DNA of 38,290 bases from CAZQVA01 sp964596685. GTDB taxonomy: Bacteria; Chlamydiota; Chlamydiia; Chlamydiales; VFKH01. Of this stretch, positions 16,039 through 22,156 are shown one piece after another; the first letter of the stretch is position 1; each line of letters starts with the position of its first letter. The notes beneath the pieces were generated by a model, which was not told the DNA's origin, did not search any database, and saw nothing but the letters and a program-made list of their open reading frames with translations. The translations under genes were made by a program, and so were the position numbers. Location: the NCBI GenBank assembly GCA_964596685.1, contig CAZQVA010000021.1:1-38290 (forward strand). Direction: 5' to 3'.

Positions 16039-16776
16039 ATGAAAGAGTTGAAATATTATGGGATTCACGCAGCCCTTGCAATTTTTAAATTGCGCCCCCA
16101 AGATATTATCAAAGTGTATCTTCATGAATCCAACGTGAAAACCTTTTCCTCTCTTTTAAAATGGTGTGCAAAAAATAAAAAAGCTTATCACATTATTTCT
16201 AATGTCGAGCTTGAAAAGGTGAGTGGTTCTGTGCATCACGAGGGAGTATGCCTCCTGGCAAAAGCCCTTTTGCCTCTCTCAACAGATGCCTTTTTGAAAA
16301 GTGCCAGTCAAGAACCGCAGTGTATTTTGTATTTGGATGGTGTAAGTAATTCCCATAATGTCGGTGCAATTATGCGTACGGCCGCTCATTTTGGGATCCG
16401 TTATATCATCGGCCCAGAGGGCGAATTGCCCCCACTATCTCCTTCAGCTTGCCGCATTGCCAAGGGGGGAGCAGAAATTGTGCGTCTTGTAGCTCTGAAA
16501 GACCCCTTGCAGGCAATTAAACGATTAAAAAGCTCTGGATATAAAGTGGTCGTGACTTCATCGCATGAGAGCAGCAGCCTCTTTACGTTTAATTTCCCAG
16601 AAAAAAGTCTTATTGTCATGGGGGCAGAAGATGAGGGAGTAAGTCGTGAAATTGCTGCTAAAGCCGATGTGCATCTTACAATTCCAGGCACAGGCATTGT
16701 TGAAAGTCTGAATGTTTCTGTAGCAGCGAGCTTATTCTTGGGTCATTATTGTCAGCAACATACGAATTATCAGTGA
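16039..16776 (+). CDS. TrmH/SpoU-family RNA 2'-O-ribose methyltransferase
   Basis: A SPOUT methyltransferase of 245 residues. A short N-terminal substrate-binding domain (YYGIHAALAIFKLRP … HHEGVCLLAK, about 1-80) resembles the L30e-like domain of RlmB. The catalytic knot domain has motif 1 NSHNVGAIMRTAAHFG (104-119, with Asn107 and Arg113), motif 2 VMGAEDEGVS (193-202) and motif 3 IPGTGIVESLNVSVAAS (215-231). It methylates a ribose in rRNA or tRNA; the target cannot be deduced. The next gene, another RNA ribose methyltransferase, starts eight bases downstream, implying a shared operon. Confidence 0.88.
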   Translation: MKELKYYGIHAALAIFKLRPQDIIKVYLHESNVKTFSSLLKWCAKNKKAYHIISNVELEKVSGSVHHEGVCLLAKALLPLSTDAFLKSASQEPQCILYLDGVSNSHNVGAIMRTAAHFGIRYIIGPEGELPPLSPSACRIAKGGAEIVRLVALKDPLQAIKRLKSSGYKVVVTSSHESSSLFTFNFPEKSLIVMGAEDEGVSREIAAKADVHLTIPGTGIVESLNVSVAASLFLGHYCQQHTNYQ

Positions 16777-16783
16777 GGAATCA

Positions 16784-17671
16784 GTGATCACAGGCTACTT
16801 CGCCCCACTTGAGCGTGAAAAAGCGCTTCTAGAGCAGCTTTCTAATGTTATTGGTGAGTATGGCCAGCTTTACCTAACAAGTGGCTGCGAGCAACCCGTG
16901 CACTGGGTGCAAAACATTTGGTATGACATCAAAGAAATACCCTTTACTTCCATTGGTGATGCGGCAAAAAAGTTAAGAAAGCTCAATGGGTTATGGTCGT
17001 TTTACCCACTTAATCATGCGCGACGCGGTGCACTTATCACAGAAAAACTTCCTTATTTTGCGCCAAAACCGATTAATTTCCCTTCCGTATTGCCTCCTAA
17101 AAGACTAGGCGCCTTCATGCTTGTCGATGAGAATACACTTCTTGCCGCAGCAAACACATCATCGCCTTACCCTCAAGGAAGAGTGCATTTTAATTTAACA
17201 GATGAACCTCCAAGTCGCGCCTATCTTAAGTTGTGGGAAGCATTAACGTTAGCACAAAAGTGTCCACAAGCAGGAGAGTTGTGTCTCGATGTAGGGGCAT
17301 CACCTGGTGGTTGGTCATGGGTCCTGGCGAAATTGGGCGCAGAGGTCATTGCTGTAGACAGAGCGCCACTAGCACCGAGCGTCGCTAATCTTGCGAATGT
17401 CACAACCCTAGAGCAAGATGTCTTTTCATTGCAGCCCTCTAAATGGCCAGAATTAAAATGGGTCTTTAGCGATGTTATTTGTTATCCAAAAGATCTATTG
17501 GACTGGATTCAAAGATGGTTAAAGGAGCGTCCTGATCTTAAATTTATTTGCACATTAAAGTTCCAAGGGCCAGCAGACTATGCTGTGATCAAGGAATTTG
17601 AAGCAATTGAGGGAAGCTTTGTGATGCACTTATATCACAATAAACATGAGTTGACCTGGGTCAAGATCTAG
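16784..17671 (+). CDS. RlmM/FtsJ-like ribose 2'-O-methyltransferase
   Basis: 295 residues. The first 130 form a THUMP-like N-terminal region; the C-terminal part is an FtsJ Rossmann methyltransferase. The SAM loop is CLDVGASPGGWSWVLAKLGA (167-186) with acidic VDRAP. A K-D-K-E tetrad can be assigned: Lys149 (SRAYLKL), Asp230 (FSDVICYP), Lys259 (FICTLKFQG) and Glu289 (NKHELTW). This matches RlmM, which methylates C2498 of E. coli 23S rRNA; that exact target is not proven here. The GTG start at 16784 has GAGGA just upstream and lies eight bases after the TrmH stop. Confidence 0.82.
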   Translation: MITGYFAPLEREKALLEQLSNVIGEYGQLYLTSGCEQPVHWVQNIWYDIKEIPFTSIGDAAKKLRKLNGLWSFYPLNHARRGALITEKLPYFAPKPINFPSVLPPKRLGAFMLVDENTLLAAANTSSPYPQGRVHFNLTDEPPSRAYLKLWEALTLAQKCPQAGELCLDVGASPGGWSWVLAKLGAEVIAVDRAPLAPSVANLANVTTLEQDVFSLQPSKWPELKWVFSDVICYPKDLLDWIQRWLKERPDLKFICTLKFQGPADYAVIKEFEAIEGSFVMHLYHNKHELTWVKI

Positions 17672-17993
17672 TTTTTATAAAATAAGCGCAAGTCTTTCTT
17701 GTAATGTACAATGTAGGTGTGGTAAGATCAGCTATAAGTTTACACAACTGGTATGTTCTTCTTTCTGATAATGTAGTGAATCGTTGATTTTGTTTCTTGG
17801 TGTCTCATCCCACAAATAAACTACTTTTTGACAAAATTTCTAAGAAAATTCACTTAAATAGAAGAACACTAGGACTTGGCAGTAAATTTGTGGGATCACT
17901 TTGGCGTCTAGTGCTTAGCTTGGGCGTCATAAGTTGGCCAAACGAGGTAAGCGAATAAAAAATCTCGTCAACGTTCATTAGGAGAACTTAAGC
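17672..17993 (+). promoter_or_regulatory. Long structured leader/promoter region of the RRM gene
   Basis: There is no convincing ORF in this 322-base gap. It contains a perfect 11-base inverted repeat (ATCCCACAAAT at 17807-17817 with ATTTGTGGGAT at 17886-17896) with a 68-base loop, further short self-complementary pieces (CACTA/TAGTG around 17868 and 17909), and repeated GGCGTC. The arrangement fits a long folded 5' leader, as seen for cold-shock and RNA-binding-protein mRNAs; this is inference. Confidence 0.45.
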
Positions 17994-18341
17994 GTGTCAA
18001 AAAAAATATATGTAGGCAATCTACCACATAGCCTATCAGAATCTGAATTACAAGAACTATTCGAAACATACGGCGAAGTTATTTCTGCAGTTATCATTAC
18101 TGATAAAATGACTGGTCGTTCTAAAGGTTTCGGCTTTGTTGAAATGAGTTCATCAGAAGCAGCACAATCTGCTATCGATGCTCTTCATGGATCCGAAGTT
18201 GGCGGCCGTCCTTTGACTGTAAACGAAGCACGTCCACAAACTGAACGCCCACGTTACCCACGTGCTGGTGGTGGTGGTGAATCCAGATACCACGGCAACG
18301 GTGGTGGCCACGGCGGTGGTTACGGAAGAGAAAGACGCTAG
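17994..18341 (+). CDS. RRM RNA-binding protein with Gly-rich tail
   Basis: 115 residues with a single RRM: RNP2 KIYVGNL at 4-10 and RNP1 KGFGFVEM at 44-51, both with the aromatic residues that stack on RNA bases. The C-terminal 35 residues are Gly/Arg-rich (GGGGES, GGGHGGGYGRERR). This is the compact architecture of bacterial Rbp proteins known from cyanobacteria and chlamydiae, thought to act as RNA chaperones and often cold-induced. The GTG start has AGGAG nine bases upstream. Its codon use looks more regular than in neighbours (many CGT and GGT codons), suggesting strong expression. Confidence 0.9.
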   Translation: MSKKIYVGNLPHSLSESELQELFETYGEVISAVIITDKMTGRSKGFGFVEMSSSEAAQSAIDALHGSEVGGRPLTVNEARPQTERPRYPRAGGGGESRYHGNGGGHGGGYGRERR

Positions 18342-18357
18342 TCTTTAACCTGTCCTT

Positions 18358-18385
18358 TGGCGCTGCCTCCTTAAGGGTGGCGCCA
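18358..18385. terminator. Hairpin between the convergent RRM and dus genes
   Basis: TGGCGC at 18358-18363 pairs with GCGCCA at 18380-18385, extended by CCT/AGG around a TTA-type loop. It overlaps the end of dus and follows the RRM stop by 16 bases. No U-run follows on either strand, so it may act as a stabilising or weak bidirectional terminator. Confidence 0.45.
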
Positions 18386-19357
18386 TACTCCTTCTAAAAG
18401 CAGCAACGCTCGTTGCAATAGTTGATCAACATTTTCACATACATACGTTAGGATAGCTCCTTTACGCTCTGTCGTTGCTTCATTGATTCTAAAGACGAAT
18501 GATAGGATCTGTTTTAATTTATTGATCTTAAGACGGTCAGGCATTCCGCTGGGCAAGGCATTTACGAATACATGCAGATATTCACTAAGAGCTTCGAAGG
18601 AAAACCTTTCATCTTTTTGTGCAAAATGAGCCTTAATCTGATGAAAGATAAAAGGGTTGATCACAGCACCACGTCCAATCATCAGTGCATCGCAGTTGGT
18701 TTGCTGTAACATATTGAGTGCATCAGTGACATTTAAGATATCACCATTACCCACAACAGGGATTTTTAAGAGCGATTTTGCGCGCGCAATCAACTCCCAA
18801 TTCGCAGGTGCCAAATAACCATCGGCTTTCGTGCGGGGGTGTAGCGTTAAAAAAACGATGCCACTTTCTTGTGCTGCAAGGAGATTCTCTTCAAAAAGAG
18901 TCGTGTCATCATAACCTGAGCGCATTTTAATAGTTACAGGGATTTTTACGCTTGTGACAAGCGCACGAGCAACGAGAAAGAGATCGAGGGGAGTTGTTAA
19001 GAGCTTGGAACCAGCGCCGCGCCCTGTCACAGTGTTTGAAGGGCAACCGCAATTCAGATCGATGCGATGGGCGCCAAGTCGCTCCACCTCCATTGCCATT
19101 TGCGCCATCCCTTCAAGATCAGAACCCATTAGCTGCACAGCCAAAGGGATAGGTTGCATTTCTTGAGGATTAAATTCGCGCGCAAGGCTCTGCACATGGG
19201 CGTTTTTTGGCACGCGTAAAAATTCTTGTACAGCCTCATCGAAGCCACCCACATGGCGCATCGCTTTTCTGAAGGTGCGATCGCCCACTCCCTCCATAGG
19301 AGCTAGAAAAAGCCAGGGGCAGCCGTGTGCATTTTTAGGTAAAAAGTTAGTAGACAT
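18371..19357 (-). CDS. dus: tRNA-dihydrouridine synthase
   Basis: An FMN- and NADPH-dependent enzyme reducing uridines in tRNA D-loops. 328 residues with the TIM-barrel signatures FLAPMEGVGDRTFR (17-30), QLMGSD (75-80), the active-site RIDLNCGCPSNTVTGRGAGS (98-117, catalytic Cys105), PVTIKMRSGYDD (140-151) and TLHPRTKADGY (171-181), plus PVVGNGDI and ALMIGRGAVINPF for FMN phosphate. The GCPSNTVTGRGAG form is closer to the DusC branch than to DusB, but subfamily cannot be fixed. The C-terminal helical domain is present, so the gene is complete. Confidence 0.9.
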   Translation of the reverse strand: MSTNFLPKNAHGCPWLFLAPMEGVGDRTFRKAMRHVGGFDEAVQEFLRVPKNAHVQSLAREFNPQEMQPIPLAVQLMGSDLEGMAQMAMEVERLGAHRIDLNCGCPSNTVTGRGAGSKLLTTPLDLFLVARALVTSVKIPVTIKMRSGYDDTTLFEENLLAAQESGIVFLTLHPRTKADGYLAPANWELIARAKSLLKIPVVGNGDILNVTDALNMLQQTNCDALMIGRGAVINPFIFHQIKAHFAQKDERFSFEALSEYLHVFVNALPSGMPDRLKINKLKQILSFVFRINEATTERKGAILTYVCENVDQLLQRALLLLEGVWRHP

Positions 19358-19427
19358 GGCAATAATGATACCATGTCAAGCATTCCTCTTTAAGATATTT
19401 GTGATATAGTTATTAAGGCTTTCACCT

Positions 19428-19703
19428 TCAAGGTGCGCTTGAGTCCTTAAACGACTGCTCAATCTCATCAATGGTTGTGCCTTGGAAAGTAACAACATCT
19501 TTGATACCAAGCACTTCACCATGAAAGATTCTGGCATCATCATCATACTCAACATGGCCTGTATAACCTTTATACTTCATCATGGCTTGAACTCCTGCAT
19601 TTTCTAAAAAACAACGTACTAAAACTAACGCTCCCTTATCGGTTTCTTTCTTTAGGTGAGGCCGATGAAAGGTAGCACGCACTCCATGTTGAAAGGGCGC
19701 CAT
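19428..19703 (-). pseudogene. Fused hicA-hicB remnant
   Basis: Residues 7-40 (GVRATFHRPHLKKETDKGAL … RCFLENAGVQA) are the C-terminus of a HicA mRNA-interferase toxin. Without a stop, the frame continues into MMKYKGYTGHVEYDDDARIF and HGEVLGIKDVVTFQGTT, IDEIEQSFKDS, the N-terminus of a HicB antitoxin. HicA lacks its first half including the active-site His region, and HicB ends about 47 residues in, before its DNA-binding part. Thus both partners are truncated and joined into one ORF. The junction DNA (GCCATGATGAAG) shows how a one-base slip from a normal overlapping stop/start would fuse them. Not expected to be functional. Confidence 0.7.
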
Positions 19704-19714
19704 TTATAAACCTC

Positions 19715-19744
19715 TTGCCAATAATGTATCTTGCAGGATACAAT
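19715..19744 (+). promoter_or_regulatory. Promoter/operator of the toxin-antitoxin pair
   Basis: TTGCCA at 19715-19720 and TACAAT at 19739-19744 are 18 bases apart. An inverted repeat TGTATC/GATACA (19725-19730 with 19737-19742) lies between and over the -10, a likely autorepression site. Transcription would begin close to the ATG at 19751, so the message may be nearly leaderless. Confidence 0.45.
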
Positions 19745-19750
19745 TAAATT

Positions 19751-20092
19751 ATGGACATCGAGATTGAGCTTTACGAAACAGCTTCTGGTCACTGCCCTTT
19801 TGATGATTGGTTTGAAAGCCTAAGGGAACTGCATACACGCGCTAAAATTCTCACAAGACTTGATCGTCTAAAAGTAGGGAATTTCGGTGATTGTAAAGCC
19901 CTTGGTGATGGAGTTGCAGAGCTAAGGATTCACTACGGACCAGGAATTAGAGTCTATTACTCGAAAATAGGCAATAAGATCGTGCTCTTGCTTTGTGGAG
20001 GAGAAAAAAGCTCGCAAACCAAGGACATTAATAATGCTAAGGAGTATTTAAAAGAGTATCAATTAAGAGAGAAAAAATATGGCAAAAAGTAA
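19751..20092 (+). CDS. RelE/HigB-like toxin (phage Gp49-type addiction module killer)
   Basis: 113 residues. The pattern FDDWFESLRE … AKILTRLDRLKVGNFGDCKALGDGVAELRIHYGPGIRVYY, quoted here in overlapping family blocks, followed by LLLCGGEKSSQTKDI and NNAKEYLKEY, is that of the Gp49/HigB-like RelE superfamily (COG3657). Such toxins are usually ribosome-dependent mRNA nucleases. It overlaps the downstream antitoxin gene by 14 bases, giving the toxin-first order typical of this group. Length and conserved blocks are intact, so it should be functional. Confidence 0.82.
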   Translation: MDIEIELYETASGHCPFDDWFESLRELHTRAKILTRLDRLKVGNFGDCKALGDGVAELRIHYGPGIRVYYSKIGNKIVLLLCGGEKSSQTKDINNAKEYLKEYQLREKKYGKK

Positions 20093-20381
20093 AAATTATC
20101 AAGAATGGCTCTTGGAGAAGCTAAAGGATCATGATGAAGCTGTTGCCTATCTCAATGCTGCCTTAGAAGAAAGTCTCAAAGGAGATGAAGAATCTCAGCA
20201 CCTTTTTCTTGTAGCTGTTCGTAATGTTGCTGAAGCACAAGGTGGCGTTGGGAATCTCGCAAAAAAAGCGGGTATTGGCAGAGAAAGTCTCTATAAAACT
20301 CTTTCAGAAAAAGGTAATCCTAAATGGCATACTCTCGTCTCTTTAGTAATTGCTTTGGGGTTGAATTTACGATTAACTTAA
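20079..20381 (+). CDS. HigA-like antitoxin (COG3636 putative addiction module antidote)
   Basis: 100 residues. The N-terminal part is helical (LKDHDEAVAYLNAALEESL) and the C-terminal half is a Cro/C1-like HTH (VRNVAEAQGGVGNLAKKAGI, GRESLYKTLSEKGNPKWHTL). GRESLYKxLSExGNP is a hallmark of this antitoxin family. It should neutralise the upstream toxin and repress their promoter through the inverted repeat at 19725-19742. The 14-base overlap with the toxin gene implies coupled translation. Confidence 0.85.
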   Translation: MAKSKNYQEWLLEKLKDHDEAVAYLNAALEESLKGDEESQHLFLVAVRNVAEAQGGVGNLAKKAGIGRESLYKTLSEKGNPKWHTLVSLVIALGLNLRLT

Positions 20382-20394
20382 AAGGAATTGAATT

Positions 20395-20448
20395 ATGCAA
20401 ATATCAAAAGAAGAATTTCTATATCTCCTGTATGGCGTTGTTGCGTAA
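20395..20448 (+). pseudogene. Start of a gene cut off by an IS5-type remnant
   Basis: An ATG at 20395 follows AGGA by eight bases and encodes MQISKEEFLYLLY before the frame runs into the IS terminal repeat (GGCGTTGTTGCGTAA) and stops at 20446-20448. A proper ribosome site and 13 plausible codons, ending where the IS end begins, suggest a third gene of the toxin-antitoxin operon disrupted by insertion. The remainder of the gene is not recognisable downstream. Confidence 0.5.
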
Positions 20449-20622
20449 ATGCTTCTAGCTGCCACCCAAGGGTGTAGCTCCCCCTAGCCCGACTGGCATT
20501 TAGGCCCCTTGCCAGCTTTCCGATGGCATCCCCAACTTCGTTAATTTGTTCAGAGTGGCACATCTCACCCAGCTTTCGGCCGCCTGATTCTTGAAGGTTC
20601 GACTTCTGAGATGGGACCTCAT
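20434..20622 (-). mobile_element. IS5-type remnant (3' end of the element)
   Basis: The terminal repeat (GGCGTTGTTGCGTAAATGC from 20434) and the following 70 bases match the right end of the 15076-15534 element read on the opposite strand (both have …CTGGCATTTAGGCC(C/T)CTTGCCAGC). On minus, 20622-20500 encodes the last 40 residues of a transposase. No matching left terminal repeat was found, so the upstream part is lost. Confidence 0.7.
20500..20622 (-). pseudogene. C-terminal fragment of an IS5-family transposase
   Basis: Forty residues (MRSHLRSRTFKNQAAESWVR, CATLNKLTKLGMPSESWQGA) match the common end of IS5-family transposases, in which '(S/R)LRSRTFxNQxxEAWxxCxxLNxxxxLGMP' type patterns are usual. 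The frame stops normally at 20500-20502. Upstream sequence contains stops (TTAATTATTG at 20620-20631), so the fragment is not expressed as an enzyme. Confidence 0.65.
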
Positions 20623-20658
20623 TAATTATTGTCTTGCTCCATCAAAGCCTCATAAGAG

Positions 20659-20681
20659 GGCCGCAAGCTGCGCAAGCGGCC
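20659..20681. repeat. GC-rich hairpin beside the IS remnant
   Basis: GGCCGC at 20659-20664 pairs with GCGGCC at 20676-20681 around an 11-base loop, followed on plus by AAAAATATA. The surrounding 20623-20795 shows no other gene or recognisable repeat. Confidence 0.4.
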
Positions 20682-20799
20682 AAAAATATAGACTCACAGA
20701 GGTGCTAAAGGGCAATTTAAAATCGAACTGACGTTAGATTAAACTTACCCGAGAATGGTCTATCTAGGTCTTCTCCTCTCTCTTTACAGATGATGAGAT

Positions 20800-20839
20800 T
20801 GAGCACTTCACAATGACTTGCATAACCTTTACACTTCAT
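20800..20839 (-). pseudogene. Possible second hicB scrap
   Basis: Read on minus from 20839, ATGAAGTGTAAAGGTTATGC… resembles the start of the HicB-like segment at 19580 (ATGAAGTATAAAGGTTATAC), giving MKCKGYASHCEV against MKYKGYTGHVEY. Similarity fades after about 40 bases. It abuts the end of the Fic gene. Short, so only suggestive. Confidence 0.35.
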
Positions 20840-22000
20840 CTAAAGTGGTTCGGTCCCTAATTCCAGGATTTTTAGATATTTTCTATACACATAGATCTTA
20901 TCGCGCTGTTTACCACTAATCTCATCCACAATTTTTAAGTCTAGTAAATGATTAAGAGCACTGCGCGCGGTTGGGGCACTTATTTGTAGCATATCAGCTA
21001 ATAAGGGGACTGACAGCTGGGGGAGTTTTTGTAAAAGTGTAAAAGCATCCACACATGAAAAACGAGCTCTTTTTAAGGTTTGAATTTTTCTTAGATCTTC
21101 TTGAAAAATTTCATTGATGGTCCTGACCGTTAAAAGTGCCTGTTGTGCTGATTTGTCGATGCCATCTAAGAAAAACTCTAACCAGGTTTCCCAGCGCCCA
21201 TCTGTGCGTACCTCTTGGAGCAGGCGGTAATAAGTGGAACGATTTTCCTTGAGGTAGAGACTTAAATATAAAATGGGAGCATCGAGAATACCACCTTCAG
21301 AAAGCAATAGGGTAATCAAAAGGCGCCCTAATCTACCATTGCCATCAAGAAAGGGGTGAATGCTTTCAAATTGAACATGAGCAATGCCCGCTTTAATAAG
21401 CAAAGGAAGACAACTTGAGGGAAGATGCAAGAACTTTTCGAAATTATCCAATGCTGCCATCAACTTTTCGGGAGGCGGGGGTACAAATAAGGCGGTACCT
21501 GGTCGCGTACCTCCAATCCAATTCTGTGAGCGTCTGAATTCACCAGGAGCATGTCTTTTTCCGCGACCTCCTCGCAACAGTACACTATGAATGTCCCGCA
21601 AAAGACGCAAAGATAGGGGAAATCCGTTTTTTATACGCTCTAATCCATAATTGATGGCAGCAACATAGTTGGATACTTCTTCTACATCTTCTACAGATAT
21701 GTTGGGGCGCTGATCATTCTCAAAAAGAATTAAGTCGGAAAAGGAACTTTGTGTTCCTTCGATCTGAGAAGAAAGCAACGCCTCTTTTCGCACATACATA
21801 TAGATAAAGAGAGAGGTATTTGGAATCGTTTGAGCAACGCCATTGAGCAAAGCTAAACTACGCGTTGCTCGTTCTAAGTATGGATAAAGAGCGTCTAACT
21901 GAAGAGGGGGATTTAAGGGGAGTTGAGGAGGAATATAGGCTTGATAATGTTCCTCCGTAGTTGTTTGGGGGATAAATTTACCTATCCAACTTTTATGCAT
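20840..22000 (-). CDS. Fic family protein (AMP-transferase) with C-terminal winged helix
   Basis: 386 residues. The catalytic Fic motif HPFLDGNGRLGR is intact at 215-226, and the flap region (GGTRPGTALFVPPPP, 163-177) is present. An N-terminal inhibitory helix motif SSQIEGTQ (77-84, the [S/T]xxxE[G/N] type) marks a class II self-inhibited Fic enzyme. The C-terminal 60 residues form a winged-helix domain (LSVPLLADMLQISAPTARSA). Such enzymes AMPylate proteins; many act on DNA gyrase/topoisomerase or on themselves, and host targets are also possible. No secretion signal is visible. It is the minus-strand member of a divergent pair with the cyclase gene, and its promoter overlaps inverted repeats it might bind. 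Confidence 0.9.
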   Translation of the reverse strand: MHKSWIGKFIPQTTTEEHYQAYIPPQLPLNPPLQLDALYPYLERATRSLALLNGVAQTIPNTSLFIYMYVRKEALLSSQIEGTQSSFSDLILFENDQRPNISVEDVEEVSNYVAAINYGLERIKNGFPLSLRLLRDIHSVLLRGGRGKRHAPGEFRRSQNWIGGTRPGTALFVPPPPEKLMAALDNFEKFLHLPSSCLPLLIKAGIAHVQFESIHPFLDGNGRLGRLLITLLLSEGGILDAPILYLSLYLKENRSTYYRLLQEVRTDGRWETWLEFFLDGIDKSAQQALLTVRTINEIFQEDLRKIQTLKRARFSCVDAFTLLQKLPQLSVPLLADMLQISAPTARSALNHLLDLKIVDEISGKQRDKIYVYRKYLKILELGTEPL

Positions 22001-22012
22001 CTTTTCTCTCGC

Positions 22013-22070
22013 GTTTTCTTAAAGAAAGGATAATGCTCTATACCTTCTTAAGTCAAGAGCTTAAGAAAAC
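22013..22070. promoter_or_regulatory. fic promoter with nested inverted repeats
   Basis: On minus, TTGACT (22056-22051) and TATCCT (22032-22027) are spaced 18 bases. The -35 lies in the loop of TTCTTAAG/CTTAAGAA (22045-22052 with 22060-22067), and a larger perfect pair GTTTTCTTAA/TTAAGAAAAC (22013-22022 with 22061-22070) spans the whole promoter. Three related TTCTTAA sites suggest an operator, possibly for the Fic winged helix (inference). Confidence 0.5.
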
Positions 22071-22156
22071 TTTTGTTAATATTAAGATGTGTTGAGTATC
22101 GTGAGAGAATAGACTCCTATCAAAGATAATTTTGAAAGAAGTCTAATGAGGCAAGA

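Noticed and set aside
20590..20612. GGTTCGAC sequence resembling a tRNA T-arm
   Set aside because: It falls in codons of the IS5 transposase remnant, and no acceptor or anticodon stem can be drawn around it.
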